Positions 53,382 through 61,993 of a stretch of DNA of 64,000 nucleotides are shown in pieces. Below the pieces are notes generated by a model. That model was not told the DNA's origin, ran no database searches, and was given only the letters and a program-made list of their open reading frames with translations. Source of the DNA: Pseudomonas sp. UYIF39. GTDB taxonomy: Bacteria > Pseudomonadota > Gammaproteobacteria > Pseudomonadales > Pseudomonadaceae. The stretch spans positions 47,858 through 111,857 of the forward strand of contig NZ_JALBYU010000021.1 of NCBI RefSeq assembly GCF_029963765.1, read 5' to 3'. A program made the position numbers and the translations under genes. The first letter of the stretch is position 1; each line of letters starts with the position of its first letter.

Positions 53382-53675
53382 TTAAACGATAGGAAAGCTG
53401 TTGAAATCGACGGCGTTGGCCAGGCGGCTGTCGATCAGGCCGATAAAGCCTTGTACTTCAGGGCAGTTGAAATGCATTTGCATGGCCGCTTCCGATTGCC
53501 AGCGGGCGCTGACAGTCCAGCGGTTGCCGTCCTCGGGGCAGCGGTCGACCATATAGGAATCGCAGCCCGGTAGTTCGCGCAGGGTGTCGACAATCTTTTG
53601 CAGTTGCTTGCCCAGTTCGTCCGAGCGGCCGGCGGCGGCCTGCACCCTAACGGTATTGATCACTTCGTTGGACAT
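53382..53675 (-). CDS. Antibiotic biosynthesis monooxygenase (ABM) domain protein
   Basis: 97 residues. Typical ABM ferredoxin-like fold: INTVRVQAAAGRSDELGKQLQ at the start, then VDTLRELPGCDSYMVDRCPE and WTVSARWQSEAAMQMHFNCPE. Members degrade quinones or act in peroxide stress. Its promoter region includes sequences shared with the MocR/AhpD promoter (53787-53795), which places it in the same likely regulon. Confidence 0.82.
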   Translation of the reverse strand: MSNEVINTVRVQAAAGRSDELGKQLQKIVDTLRELPGCDSYMVDRCPEDGNRWTVSARWQSEAAMQMHFNCPEVQGFIGLIDSRLANAVDFNSFPIV

Positions 53676-53759
53676 TGCTCACACTCCTGAATCAGGCCGG
53701 ACGAGTCCTGCTCATTGAGGGATAACGCTTATGCAGGATAGGCCTGCATCCCCGGACCA

Positions 53760-53798
53760 CCAATAGCCAATCGCGGGATAAAAACGCAGACCAATCTG
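53760..53798 (-). promoter_or_regulatory. Possible MocR-family operator boxes upstream of the ABM gene
   Basis: Read on the minus strand ATTGGTCTG (53795-53787) is followed by ATTGG at 53771-53767 and ATTGG at 53764-53760. The same ATTGGTCTG is present in the divergent promoter of the MocR gene (55330). Function is inferred. Confidence 0.4.
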
Positions 53799-55232
53799 TC
53801 AGGCAACCTGCTGCAAAATGTCCCGCAGGCGGTCCAGGGCAATGTCGATGTCCAGGGTTTCAATGGCGCCAAAACCGAGGAAAAGTCCGGCCTGCGGCGC
53901 TTGCTGATAGAAAAAACTGTCGATGGGATATACCCCCACTTCGACCTTTTTCGCCAGTTCGATCACCAATGGAATATCGATAGACACTTTGCACATAACC
54001 ACCATGTGGAACCCGGCGGTGGTCGGGACCGCCTCGAGCCACGGGGAAAGATCGCCGGCCATGCGCTCGAGGATCCGCTCACGACGCCCGGCATAGATCG
54101 TATGGCAGCGCCGGATGTGCTTGAGCAGACAGCCTTCGGCGATGAACTTGGCTAGTGCCCATTGGGGCAGGGTGGAGGTGTGCAAGTCGGTGAGCTGCTT
54201 GGCGCGAATGACCGCTTCGAGAATCGCCGGTGGCAGGATCGCATACCCCAGTCGCAACTCCGGCAGCAGGGTTTTCGAAAAGGTCCCGACGTAGGCGACG
54301 ATACCGCGTTCGTCCATGCTTTGCAGCGAGTCAGTGGGTCGGCCTTCGTAGCGGAATTCGCTGTCGTAATCGTCCTCGATGATGATCGCACCCAACTCAT
54401 GGGCCCGCTCCAGAAGCGCCACCCGGCGCGCCTGGCTCATCGGCATGCCGAGCGGGAACTGGTGGGACGGGGTGACGTAAATCAGCCGGGTGCCAAGGGG
54501 GATCTTGTCCACCTGAATGCCTTCGGCATCCACCGGGACGCCGATCACTGTGGCCCCGTGGGTACCAAACAACAGGCGTGCGGGCGGATAGCCGGGGTCT
54601 TCCATGGCGACAATGCTACCGGGACGCATGAGCACCCGGGAGATCAGGTCCAGCGCCTGTTGCGCGCCGTTGCACACCACCACGTCTTCGTCCTGGCAAT
54701 TGACCCCGCGGGAAAACGCGATGTGCCGGGCGATCGCGTTGCGCAGTGCCGGCAAGCCTTCAGGCAGGCTGTAGAAACCCTTGGACGCGGTGATCTGGCG
54801 CATGGCGTGAGCGGTGCAGCGCCGCCAGTCATCTTGGGGAAACTGGCCCTTGCTGGTGGCGCCGCCGATGAAGTCATAGCGCAACGAGCCTTCCAGCGTC
54901 GGATGGCGCAGGAACACCGGCAGGTTGCGCCAGGACTCGATTACCTCGGCACTGGCCAACTCCGAATGGCTCTGTTTACGGGTGATTTTCGCCGGTCGGG
55001 CGTTGACGTAGGTGCCTTTGCCGATGACCCCGGTGAGGAAGTTTTCGTAGGTCAGTTGCGTGTAGGTGTCGGAAATGGTCTTGCGGGAAATGCCCAGTTG
55101 TTCAGCGAGTAAACGACTGGGCGGTAGCTGCGTCCCAGCTGCCAGACGGCCGGATTCGATGGCGCTGCGCAGTTGGTTGTACAACTGGCCTGCCAGGTCC
55201 TTGCGGCCGTTGATGACAACGTGAAGTTCCAT
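53799..55232 (-). CDS. MocR/PdxR-type GntR regulator with aminotransferase domain
   Basis: 477 residues. The N-terminal 70 residues are a GntR winged helix (LAGQLYNQLRSAIESGRLAAG then LPPSRLLAEQLGISRKTISD). The remaining part is a class I aminotransferase fold with the PLP lysine in YVGTFSKTLLPELRLGY and the DDYDSEFRYEGR motif. Such proteins bind PLP or an amine and control divergent genes. Here the divergent gene is AhpD-like. It ends just before a box shared with its own promoter. Confidence 0.9.
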   Translation of the reverse strand: MELHVVINGRKDLAGQLYNQLRSAIESGRLAAGTQLPPSRLLAEQLGISRKTISDTYTQLTYENFLTGVIGKGTYVNARPAKITRKQSHSELASAEVIESWRNLPVFLRHPTLEGSLRYDFIGGATSKGQFPQDDWRRCTAHAMRQITASKGFYSLPEGLPALRNAIARHIAFSRGVNCQDEDVVVCNGAQQALDLISRVLMRPGSIVAMEDPGYPPARLLFGTHGATVIGVPVDAEGIQVDKIPLGTRLIYVTPSHQFPLGMPMSQARRVALLERAHELGAIIIEDDYDSEFRYEGRPTDSLQSMDERGIVAYVGTFSKTLLPELRLGYAILPPAILEAVIRAKQLTDLHTSTLPQWALAKFIAEGCLLKHIRRCHTIYAGRRERILERMAGDLSPWLEAVPTTAGFHMVVMCKVSIDIPLVIELAKKVEVGVYPIDSFFYQQAPQAGLFLGFGAIETLDIDIALDRLRDILQQVA

Positions 55233-55329
55233 ACCGGCGAGGCTCCTGGGGCGATTGAGGCGCGTGTGCGTCGGGCCAGATTACCCGCATGAGCGCCTGC
55301 GCAAAAGTTGCGTGGGCGAAAAACCTCCG

Positions 55330-55379
55330 ATTGGTCTGGTGCCTGAGTGGTCCACGGGTATTTCGCAGAATTGGATCTG
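55330..55379 (+). promoter_or_regulatory. Direct repeats in the MocR/AhpD divergent promoter
   Basis: ATTGGTCTG (55330-55338) and ATTGGATCTG (55370-55379) are 40 bases apart in the 207-base gap between the regulator and the AhpD-like gene. Direct repeats several turns apart are typical of MocR-type sites. Assignment to this regulator is inference. Confidence 0.45.
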
Positions 55380-55439
55380 TAACGCCTGCGTATCAACGCC
55401 TACCTTGAGGGGCACACATTCGATCCACGAGGTCACGCC

Positions 55440-55880
55440 ATGAACGCCCGCCTGGATTACTACAGCGCATCGCCCAAAGCGATGAAAGCGATGATTGCCA
55501 TGGAGGCGTTGACCAGCAACCTCAGCATCGAACCGGCCTTGCTGCACTTGATCAAAATCCGTGCGTCGCAACTCAATGGCTGCGCCTTCTGCACCGACAT
55601 GCACTCGGTGGATGCCCGGCGCCTGGGCGAGACTGACCGTCGGTTGTATTCGATCGTGGTCTGGCGTGACAGCGGCTTCTTCAACCCTCGCGAACGCGCG
55701 GCGCTGGCCTGGACCGAAGCCGTCACCTTGCTCTCTGAAAACCATGTGCCCGACGAGGTCTACGCGCAGGCCCGGGAGCAGTTCAACGAAGGCGAGATGG
55801 TCGACCTGACCATCGCCGTCACCACCATCAACAGCTGGAATCGCTTGGCGGTGAGTTTTCGGCAAACCCCAGGAGGCTGA
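55440..55880 (+). CDS. AhpD-like carboxymuconolactone decarboxylase family protein
   Basis: 146 residues. The reactive motif is C48-A-F-C51-T-D-M-H55 (CxxCxxxH), a peroxidase-type dithiol. The flanking LIKIRASQLNGCAFCTDMH is the CMD core. It most likely reduces peroxides or an alkyl hydroperoxide, or acts as thiol oxidoreductase. It is divergent from the MocR regulator, which should control it. Confidence 0.92.
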   Translation: MNARLDYYSASPKAMKAMIAMEALTSNLSIEPALLHLIKIRASQLNGCAFCTDMHSVDARRLGETDRRLYSIVVWRDSGFFNPRERAALAWTEAVTLLSENHVPDEVYAQAREQFNEGEMVDLTIAVTTINSWNRLAVSFRQTPGG

Positions 55881-55967
55881 ATCGATTTTCCGCATCGAGT
55901 GTCACATCAGGTTCATAAACCCTGCGCAGGATGAGGCTTTCAAGGACAGATCGACAGGGAGTCAGCG

Positions 55968-56960
55968 ATGCGATTCATGGAAACCACCGATCGTCAGCGA
56001 GTTGCCGAGTACCGCTCGCCCGTAGAAAAAACCTCATCCTGGCGCACTCTGGCGGCAGGCATCGATCCGGTGCTGGCGCAGTCTTTTCGGGTCAGTGCCC
56101 GTTGCGGCTGTTTCATGCAGGCAGCCCGCAGTCTCAACATCAAGGCCACCCAGTTGCGCAAACAATTGGCGCAGCTTGAAGCGCAATTCCAGTGTTCGCT
56201 ATTCAGCCATTCAGAGAATGGCGTTGCCCTCAGTCGTGACGGATTACAGCTGCAATCGCAGTTGATTGCCCTGGCCCACGAGCGCGAATTGCCGGTGATC
56301 GAACAGCCGTTGATTCGCCTGGCCGTCGCCGAATCGATCCTGCATGACATTCTCGGTCGTGATCTGGTTGCCTTGTTGCGGCGCAACGCCAGCGTGCGGC
56401 TGGACATCATCACCCTGGACAGCGAACTCTCACTGCAAGCGGTCAGCGCCGATGTGGTGCTGTGGCTGGCCGGCACCGATTCACCGCTGCCAGGTCCGAG
56501 TTTTGCTGTCAGCGAGCCCCGGCGTCTGGCACGACTCAACTACCTGCCCCACATCGCCAAACGTTATTCACGGGTCGCGTCCCGCCCTGACAGCCTCGAT
56601 GACCTGTCGGACTTCCTGCTGGTGCAATGGCAGCATGATCGTCAGGTCGACTGTTTTCGGCCGTGGAATACCCTCGTGGACCAGCGCCTGGCCGGGGTGG
56701 TGCAGTTGCATTCCTATGACCTGATGCTGGAGATGATCCGGTGCAGTGCCTGCATTGGTCTGCTGCCCGGATACATCAGCCGCTTCGACCGCGGCCTGAT
56801 TGAATTGCCGGGGTTGTTCAGTCAACCGATGCAGCGCGAGGTGTGGATGGCGGTCAATGCCGAGTCCGAGGGTTCAGCGCAGGTGCAGATGATCGTCGAG
56901 CTGATCCAGAACACCTTCAATGAACGGCGGGAGTGGTTCGAACAACCTTCAGCGGTATAG
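55968..56960 (+). CDS. LysR-like transcriptional regulator
   Basis: 330 residues. HTH region at about residues 45-95: CGCFMQAARSLNIKATQLRKQ and LEAQFQCSLFSHSENGVALS. A 38-residue N-terminal tail precedes the helix-turn-helix, longer than normal; the true start could be later (no good ribosome site at other Met codons). The C-terminal part, with ELPVIEQPLIRLAVAESILH, is a periplasmic-binding-protein-like sensor. The next gene is 37 bases downstream, so it may be co-transcribed with the acetyltransferase. Confidence 0.8.
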   Translation: MRFMETTDRQRVAEYRSPVEKTSSWRTLAAGIDPVLAQSFRVSARCGCFMQAARSLNIKATQLRKQLAQLEAQFQCSLFSHSENGVALSRDGLQLQSQLIALAHERELPVIEQPLIRLAVAESILHDILGRDLVALLRRNASVRLDIITLDSELSLQAVSADVVLWLAGTDSPLPGPSFAVSEPRRLARLNYLPHIAKRYSRVASRPDSLDDLSDFLLVQWQHDRQVDCFRPWNTLVDQRLAGVVQLHSYDLMLEMIRCSACIGLLPGYISRFDRGLIELPGLFSQPMQREVWMAVNAESEGSAQVQMIVELIQNTFNERREWFEQPSAV

Positions 56961-56997
56961 AGTGGGCAGCCATGTCTGTCTCAAGGATGAATCACCC

Positions 56998-57519
56998 ATG
57001 CCCGCCACTGACGCTGTCATCACCCTCGAACGTTTCAACGAATCCCACATCGACAGCATTACCGCGCTCTACAACGACCCGGCCATTACCCGTCAGGTGC
57101 TGCAAATGCCGTTTCAATCCCCCGAAGTCTGGCGCAAGCGTCTGGCCTCGGACAACGAGTGTGTGGTGCAGCTGGTGGCGCTGCACCAAGGAACGGTCAT
57201 CGGCAATATTGGCCTGGAGCAGTTTTCACGGATCCGCCGCCGCCATGCCGGCAATCTCGGCATGTGCGTCGCGGTTGCCTGGCAGGGCAAGGGCGTCGGC
57301 TCGAAACTGTTGGCGGCGGCGCTGGACATCGCCGACAACTGGATGAACCTGCAACGGCTCGAACTTTCGGTCTACGCCGACAACGAAGCTGCCATTGGGC
57401 TGTATCGCAAGTTCGGCTTCGACACCGAAGGGCTTTTTCGCGACTACGCCGTGCGTGATGGTGCGCTGGTGGATGCCTTGAGCATGGCGCGCCTGCGTCG
57501 CACACCCAAGGCCGTTTGA
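56998..57519 (+). CDS. GNAT family N-acetyltransferase
   Basis: 173 residues from ATG 56998 with AAGGA ten bases upstream. Acetyl-CoA motif A: CVAVAWQGKGVGSKLLAAALD (the Q/RxxGxG/A pattern), and VYADNEAAIGLYRKFGFDTEG is motif B. Relatives acetylate amino groups on small molecules or proteins. It is convergent with the racemase gene, whose stop comes directly after. Confidence 0.88.
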   Translation: MPATDAVITLERFNESHIDSITALYNDPAITRQVLQMPFQSPEVWRKRLASDNECVVQLVALHQGTVIGNIGLEQFSRIRRRHAGNLGMCVAVAWQGKGVGSKLLAAALDIADNWMNLQRLELSVYADNEAAIGLYRKFGFDTEGLFRDYAVRDGALVDALSMARLRRTPKAV

Positions 57520-57520
57520 G

Positions 57521-58213
57521 TCACTCGACCAAGGCGAATGCCACCGCCGCCTGTGCATGCAGCTCAGTGGTGTCGAGCAAGGGCAGGGCGCTGTGCTCGG
57601 GTTTGATCAGCAGGCCGATTTCCGTGCAACCGAGGATGATTGCCTGGGCGCCACGTATGGTCAGCGATTCGATGACTTGCTGATACACCTTGCGTGATGC
57701 CTCGCTGATCACCCCGACACACAACTCGTCATAGATGATCCGGTGGACGGCTTGTCGTTCATCGGCCTCCGGCACCAGTACGGTCAGCCCCATTGAGGTC
57801 AGGCGTTCCTTGAGGAAATCCTGCTCCATGGTGAACGCTGTGCCGAGCAATCCAATCTTCAACGCGCCAGCCTCGACGGCAGCCTGACCTGCCGGGTCGG
57901 CAATGTGTAGAAACGGAATACTGATCGCGGCCTGAATCTGCCCGGCCACTTTGTGCATGGTGTTGGTGCACAGCACCACGCAATCGGCACCGCCGACTTC
58001 CAGCCTGCGCGCCGCATCCACCAGAATCGCCGCTGCATCGTCCCAGCGACCGGCGTGCTGGGCCTGTTCGACAGGGCCAAAGTCGACGCTGTACATTAGC
58101 AATTTCGCCGAACGCAAAGGCCCGAGCCGGTCCCGGACCTGTTGGTTGATGAGACGGTAATACTCGGCGCTGGACTCCCAGCTCATGCCGCCGATTAGGC
58201 CGATGGTGCGCAT
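57521..58213 (-). CDS. Aspartate/glutamate racemase family protein
   Basis: 230 residues. IGLIGGMSWESSAEYYRLIN at the N terminus is the family opening. The two catalytic cysteines are in VVLCTNTMHK (near residue 83) and ILGCTEIGLL (near residue 195). These are PLP-independent racemases of the YgeA/Asp-racemase branch that may act on several amino acids. It ends one base after the acetyltransferase stop. Confidence 0.9.
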   Translation of the reverse strand: MRTIGLIGGMSWESSAEYYRLINQQVRDRLGPLRSAKLLMYSVDFGPVEQAQHAGRWDDAAAILVDAARRLEVGGADCVVLCTNTMHKVAGQIQAAISIPFLHIADPAGQAAVEAGALKIGLLGTAFTMEQDFLKERLTSMGLTVLVPEADERQAVHRIIYDELCVGVISEASRKVYQQVIESLTIRGAQAIILGCTEIGLLIKPEHSALPLLDTTELHAQAAVAFALVE

Positions 58214-58326
58214 TGGTTTTCCTCAAGCTATGGCCTGCATTGACAGGCTTGGCTTGGGAGTTTCGATGTGTTCAAGGGCAGATGCCAGTGAAAAATAAAC
58301 TGTAACGCTCATCTTTCGGAGAAGTG

Positions 58327-58796
58327 TCATGGTGCCTTTTCAGGCAAGGGGATGACATGGTTGCACCCGGCGGCCAACGTCTTCTCATACCCCACATCAG
58401 GTCGCCACGGTTCCAGGTTCCATTGCGGTTTGTCTCTTGCTATCGCCAGATGACAAATCAATTGATGGCGCATGCCATGTGTGTTGTTCCAATAGCGGCT
58501 GTTGGAATAGTCGCGGGTGAGTTCGTCCCACAGGTAGGGCGTCCCTTCTGGCGGTGTCCGCCTCGCACATGGTGTGGGTGTAATAGAAAAGACCACTCAT
58601 AGTCCCGATAAATCCACTGTGCACCTTCCACGTATTTCACACAGCGCTCCACTGTAAGGATGTAACTGCCAGGCGGGTCAGTTCTATTTTGCGCATACAG
58701 GGATGCACTCAAAGTCGACATCAACCCAACGCCTAACAGGGTATGACGGATAACGTTCAGTCTCGTACGAAAAGAGCGCGACGTTAGAGTGTTCAT
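58327..58796 (-). pseudogene. DUF2599 family exported protein, frameshifted
   Basis: Two frames together make one family member. The first gives MNTLTSRSFRTRLNVIRHTL, a signal peptide with cleavage near ASLYAQ, then CVKYVEGAQWIYRDYEWSF. The second continues SITPTPCARRTPPEG and contains GMRHQLICHLAIARDKPQWN with LEPWRPDV, the DUF2599 signature. They join at TCTTTT (complement of the four A residues at 58587-58590): one extra T would give an open frame of about 156 residues. So the gene has lost one base in a homopolymer, or this is a sequencing error. It overlaps the halovibrin-like gene upstream by four bases (ATGA), so they form an operon. Confidence 0.75.
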
Positions 58797-59725
58797 TGAG
58801 TCACCGCCTGATCGGCGGCGACGTAGGTAAACGTCGCGGTACCGTTTGCGCTGTCGGGAGGTGTGAGCCGAATGATCGGTACCACGATCTTCGGGTTGGT
58901 TGAATTATAGAAATCTCTTTGATTGTACTGAGCGTCGGCAAGACCCGCGTTAGTTCCACCAGCAACAAAGAAGAACGCCATGATCGGTAATGTGTTTGGG
59001 CGACCTGCTGTCCAGGTCTTGATCAGTACTTCGTTATGCTCGCTGAATCCCTTGGCACCCAGCAGGGATTTCGCTCTGACAGACTGATAGAACGCGGGCC
59101 CCGCCAATGCATTGCGATCATCGTTGACGTCGAAACCACATGAGCGCTGGTTTGGAGTGCCACCGGGTAAATCCCATACGGCTTTCCATTGTTCAGCAGT
59201 GGACACGCTGGCGTTATGGCAAATCTGGCTTTGAGCGGGATAAGTGGGGTGGGCGACACAGACTGCCGTTGTGCTTCGGGTCCAGGTCCACGCATCCATC
59301 GGGTACGAGCACAAATAGTCCAGGTCGATCTTGTCGGCGGGTGCTTCAAAGATGGGGTACAGGATAAAACCATTACCGTAGCCCCAGGCCAGTCGTCCAA
59401 AGTTGGTATCCGCTCTTAGGTAAGAGAACGAAACACCACCACTTTTTATCGACGTGGGGCTGGGATCCCATACTTTATATTGGTTGTTCGGGTCCTTTAC
59501 CGTAACTCTGAGTGTGACGCCCGAACACAGAAATGCAGGTTGTGAATCTGATTTGTTGCAGTTGGTAAATTTTCTGCTGTAAAGCGTATTAAGTTGTGTT
59601 GCGATAGTGGTCCCGTTTTTCGTGCTGGCGTTGTTGGTGGCGCCGATTTCATTTTCTGAATGTCGATCGAGATGGCTGCAGCCCGCTATTAATGCGAATA
59701 AAAGAAATCCGATTATTTTAAGCAT
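58793..59725 (-). CDS. Halovibrin (HvnA)-like secreted lipoprotein
   Basis: 310 residues. MLKIIGFLLFALIAGCSHLD is a lipoprotein signal with lipobox IAGC. The body reads like the HvnA family: FLCSGVTLRVTVKDPNNQY, WDPSPTSIKSGGVSFSYLR followed by NFGRLAWGYGNGFILYP, then CSYPMDAWTWTR and CGFDVNDDRNALAGPAFYQ. HvnA and HvnB of Vibrio fischeri are secreted NAD+ glycohydrolases, so an NAD-cleaving activity toward host or competitor cells is possible. Codon use is AT-richer than the core genes. It is the first gene of an operon with the DUF2599 gene. Confidence 0.72.
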   Translation of the reverse strand: MLKIIGFLLFALIAGCSHLDRHSENEIGATNNASTKNGTTIATQLNTLYSRKFTNCNKSDSQPAFLCSGVTLRVTVKDPNNQYKVWDPSPTSIKSGGVSFSYLRADTNFGRLAWGYGNGFILYPIFEAPADKIDLDYLCSYPMDAWTWTRSTTAVCVAHPTYPAQSQICHNASVSTAEQWKAVWDLPGGTPNQRSCGFDVNDDRNALAGPAFYQSVRAKSLLGAKGFSEHNEVLIKTWTAGRPNTLPIMAFFFVAGGTNAGLADAQYNQRDFYNSTNPKIVVPIIRLTPPDSANGTATFTYVAADQAVTQ

Positions 59726-59821
59726 GACAATCCCCTGGTGAAAACCGACGCCGAAGTGCCGGCTTCAATAGCACGTTTAATTTGTTTGTACTATTTGACT
59801 AGAGCGGCTCTGCATAGGCGG

Positions 59822-61192
59822 CTATAAGGTAATTCTCAAACACCATGAGAAAATAAGCGGTTCATTGGTGCCGGTCTTTTTAAGCGTGCAGTTGAACATG
59901 ACCGGGAGGCCACTATTTTCAGTCAGCCACGACCGGGGGACCGCTATATTGGTGTAAGACGGCTGGATAATGTTGAACTCTTCACTGTAGCGAGTGACTT
60001 TGCCAAACATTGCAAGGCGTACTTTGTAATCGCCATCCAATGTGGGGTAATACGCCCTGATGTTAAGTTTGTCTGAGGAAAGCGTGGGTTCTGGAAGGTG
60101 ATGCTTTTGGTGGGTGACCCTGATGCGTAAATCTTCAGAAGGCAAATCCTCGGTCGTACCTGGCAGCCTGACGGTGTAACTGACCTCCGCACCAGTACCA
60201 ATACAATCAACAACTTCCAGTCTGGGGACCAGAAACCTCAGGGTTTGCCCTGCATGAGAGATAGTTTGAATCTCACTGCCATACGTCGAGTTGCGCCCGA
60301 GCCAATAGACTTTGACAGTTTGCCCCTGAGCGGAACCGATGAAATTGACCTCGATCGTCGCAAACTTGGCCTCATAAAAGTCTTTTTCAAAGTTTAATAC
60401 GGTGCCGTTCTGTTCCTTGGCTTCCAGCACTTTGGGCGGCTTCAGATCCAGAATCGGTTGTTTGAGGTGCACATCTATGTAAGTCGTTTTCGACCAAATC
60501 GCCTGCGGGCCGGTAGAGTTTCCGATTTGATCAACGCCTCGCAAGCGCATTGCGAAACGAGGATTATCGATTTTGAACGCATCTGCGAACAGCTTTATTA
60601 CTATTGTGCCGGTAGCAGCTTGTGCAGCTGTCACTGTATGAAGGACGGTGTGGCCATCACAATCGAGAGTGATTTTGTCGTGCGCTCGCATATAAGGGTA
60701 CTTGAGTGTGACATCTACCCCTTGAGCGGCGCGATTGGCATCCACACCGTTGGCAATAACGTCAGCAGGGAGTGTCATGACAAGATAAGGATTGTCCCCG
60801 GACCCCGTCACTTCACCGCCAGGGCGAGGGGTGTTGAAGAGCACGACAAGGTCTTCCGATGTTTCAGGTTCCTGACCGACACGTTTGACTTCCAAGCGAA
60901 TCCGGTTGATACCGTCCTGCAGAAATCCACCAGGCAGATCCAGCGTGAATCTTTTGCCTACGTCGCCCGGCTTGATAGTTTCGGAGGCGACAGGCGTGGG
61001 CAGGTCATTAAGCAATAGCTTTGCGGTGTCGTATTCGTCCATGTTGGTCCAAGGATCGACCAAAACTTGAACGCCGGCAGGTTTGACAAGGGACAGGTCG
61101 ATGCCACCCTGGGGATCGTCCGGATGAATTACAGGCGTCGTCCATCCCGGTATCATCACCCTGTCTATCTTTAAAGTTTGGTTGCTCATTAG
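59822..61192 (-). CDS. Large beta-sandwich protein, Ig-like repeats, unknown function
   Basis: 456 residues from ATG 61192, chosen because AAGGA lies nine bases before it; an in-frame ATG at 61399 gives a longer form with a polar N-terminal extension. It starts MSNQTLKIDRVMIPGWTTPV and has two or three weakly related segments of about 100 residues (for example VDPWTNMDEYDTAKLLLND, and VTLKYPYMRAHDKITLDCDG), which fits repeated beta-sandwich domains. No signal peptide is seen. Similar proteins of P. fluorescens are known to me only as hypothetical. Base composition is lower in GC than the core genes. It may be associated with the halovibrin-like gene upstream in the minus direction. Function not assigned. 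Confidence 0.62.
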   Translation of the reverse strand, partial: LMSNQTLKIDRVMIPGWTTPVIHPDDPQGGIDLSLVKPAGVQVLVDPWTNMDEYDTAKLLLNDLPTPVASETIKPGDVGKRFTLDLPGGFLQDGINRIRLEVKRVGQEPETSEDLVVLFNTPRPGGEVTGSGDNPYLVMTLPADVIANGVDANRAAQGVDVTLKYPYMRAHDKITLDCDGHTVLHTVTAAQAATGTIVIKLFADAFKIDNPRFAMRLRGVDQIGNSTGPQAIWSKTTYIDVHLKQPILDLKPPKVLEAKEQNGTVLNFEKDFYEAKFATIEVNFIGSAQGQTVKVYWLGRNSTYGSEIQTISHAGQTLRFLVPRLEVVDCIGTGAEVSYTVRLPGTTEDLPSEDLRIRVTHQKHHLPEPTLSSDKLNIRAYYPTLDGDYKVRLAMFGKVTRYSEEFNIIQPSYTNIAVPRSWLTENSGLPVMFNCTLKKTGTNEPLIFSWCLRITL

Positions 61193-61441
61193 TGGCGATC
61201 CTTGGCTGTGGAAAGTGAGCTTTCTCGTTACGTCAACTGCCGGATCATCAAACACCAACGGGCAAACGCTGGCTACTGTCACATCTGACAGGTAGAGGGG
61301 AGTAAACCCCTTAAAAAGCAACCGCGCGTCGTTTTCGTCCATCGTTAATTGGCGCCCACACGGCCGCTTTGTCGTACGTCGGTGGCTGGCATCTGCCATG
61401 ATTGATTTCCGCAGCACTGCTTCAACCAAAGGAACACCGCA

Positions 61442-61936
61442 ATGGACGACGTACAGCAACTGGGTGAGATGCTTCGCCATTACGCAGAAAGCGAAGCGCA
61501 CAAGAAGCAACTGTTCGAGTCGCAATCGGCCGTGTGGGCGACGCGCATTGGTGAGCTGTTCGATCAGATCCAGCAATGGCTGGAACCGGTCCAGGCGCCG
61601 AATCTGCTCGAGGTGAGCCGCGAGGCCTATGTGGCCTCGGGGCCGAGCGTTCCGGTCGAGACGTCAAACTTCAAGACCGAGAAGCTGACGATTGTGATTG
61701 CCGGTAAACCGGTGGAGTTTGTGCCGGATGTGATGGGTGCCGGGGGGCAGATTTCACTGGCCGTGATGGGCCTGACGGCCGCGCGCTATGGCAGCATTTC
61801 GCTGGTGTGCCTGCCGCCGTCCAGTAGCTGGCAATGGCGCAAGACCAATGGCTTGAAAGACCCGGATACCTTTGCCTTTGATGCGAACTTTTTGGCGCAG
61901 CAGTTGCAGAGCCTGATTCCTAGAGAGCGCAGCTGA
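61442..61936 (+). CDS. Conserved hypothetical protein
   Basis: 164 residues, no signal or membrane segment. The N terminus (LGEMLRHYAESEAHKKQLFE) is helical, then a beta-rich part with TEKLTIVIAGKPVEFVPDVMG and GSISLVCLPPSSSWQWRK. The protein is cytoplasmic and of unknown function. It is transcribed away from the beta-sandwich gene. A REP palindrome follows the stop. Confidence 0.65.
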   Translation: MDDVQQLGEMLRHYAESEAHKKQLFESQSAVWATRIGELFDQIQQWLEPVQAPNLLEVSREAYVASGPSVPVETSNFKTEKLTIVIAGKPVEFVPDVMGAGGQISLAVMGLTAARYGSISLVCLPPSSSWQWRKTNGLKDPDTFAFDANFLAQQLQSLIPRERS

Positions 61937-61960
61937 ATCCTCTGACCTGACACAGACCCC

Positions 61961-61984
61961 TGTGGGAGCGAGCTTGCTCCCACA
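61961..61984. repeat. REP element, single palindrome
   Basis: TGTGGGAGCGAGCTTGCTCC then CACA, nearly a perfect palindrome, between the hypothetical gene and the small gene downstream of ccoN. Confidence 0.9.
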
Positions 61985-61993
61985 TGGGCTGCA

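Noticed and set aside
61193..61399. N-terminal extension of the beta-sandwich gene from ATG 61399
   Set aside because: The later ATG at 61192 has AAGGA at a good distance and starts with the sequence typical of similar proteins; the extension is polar and unsupported, though not excluded.
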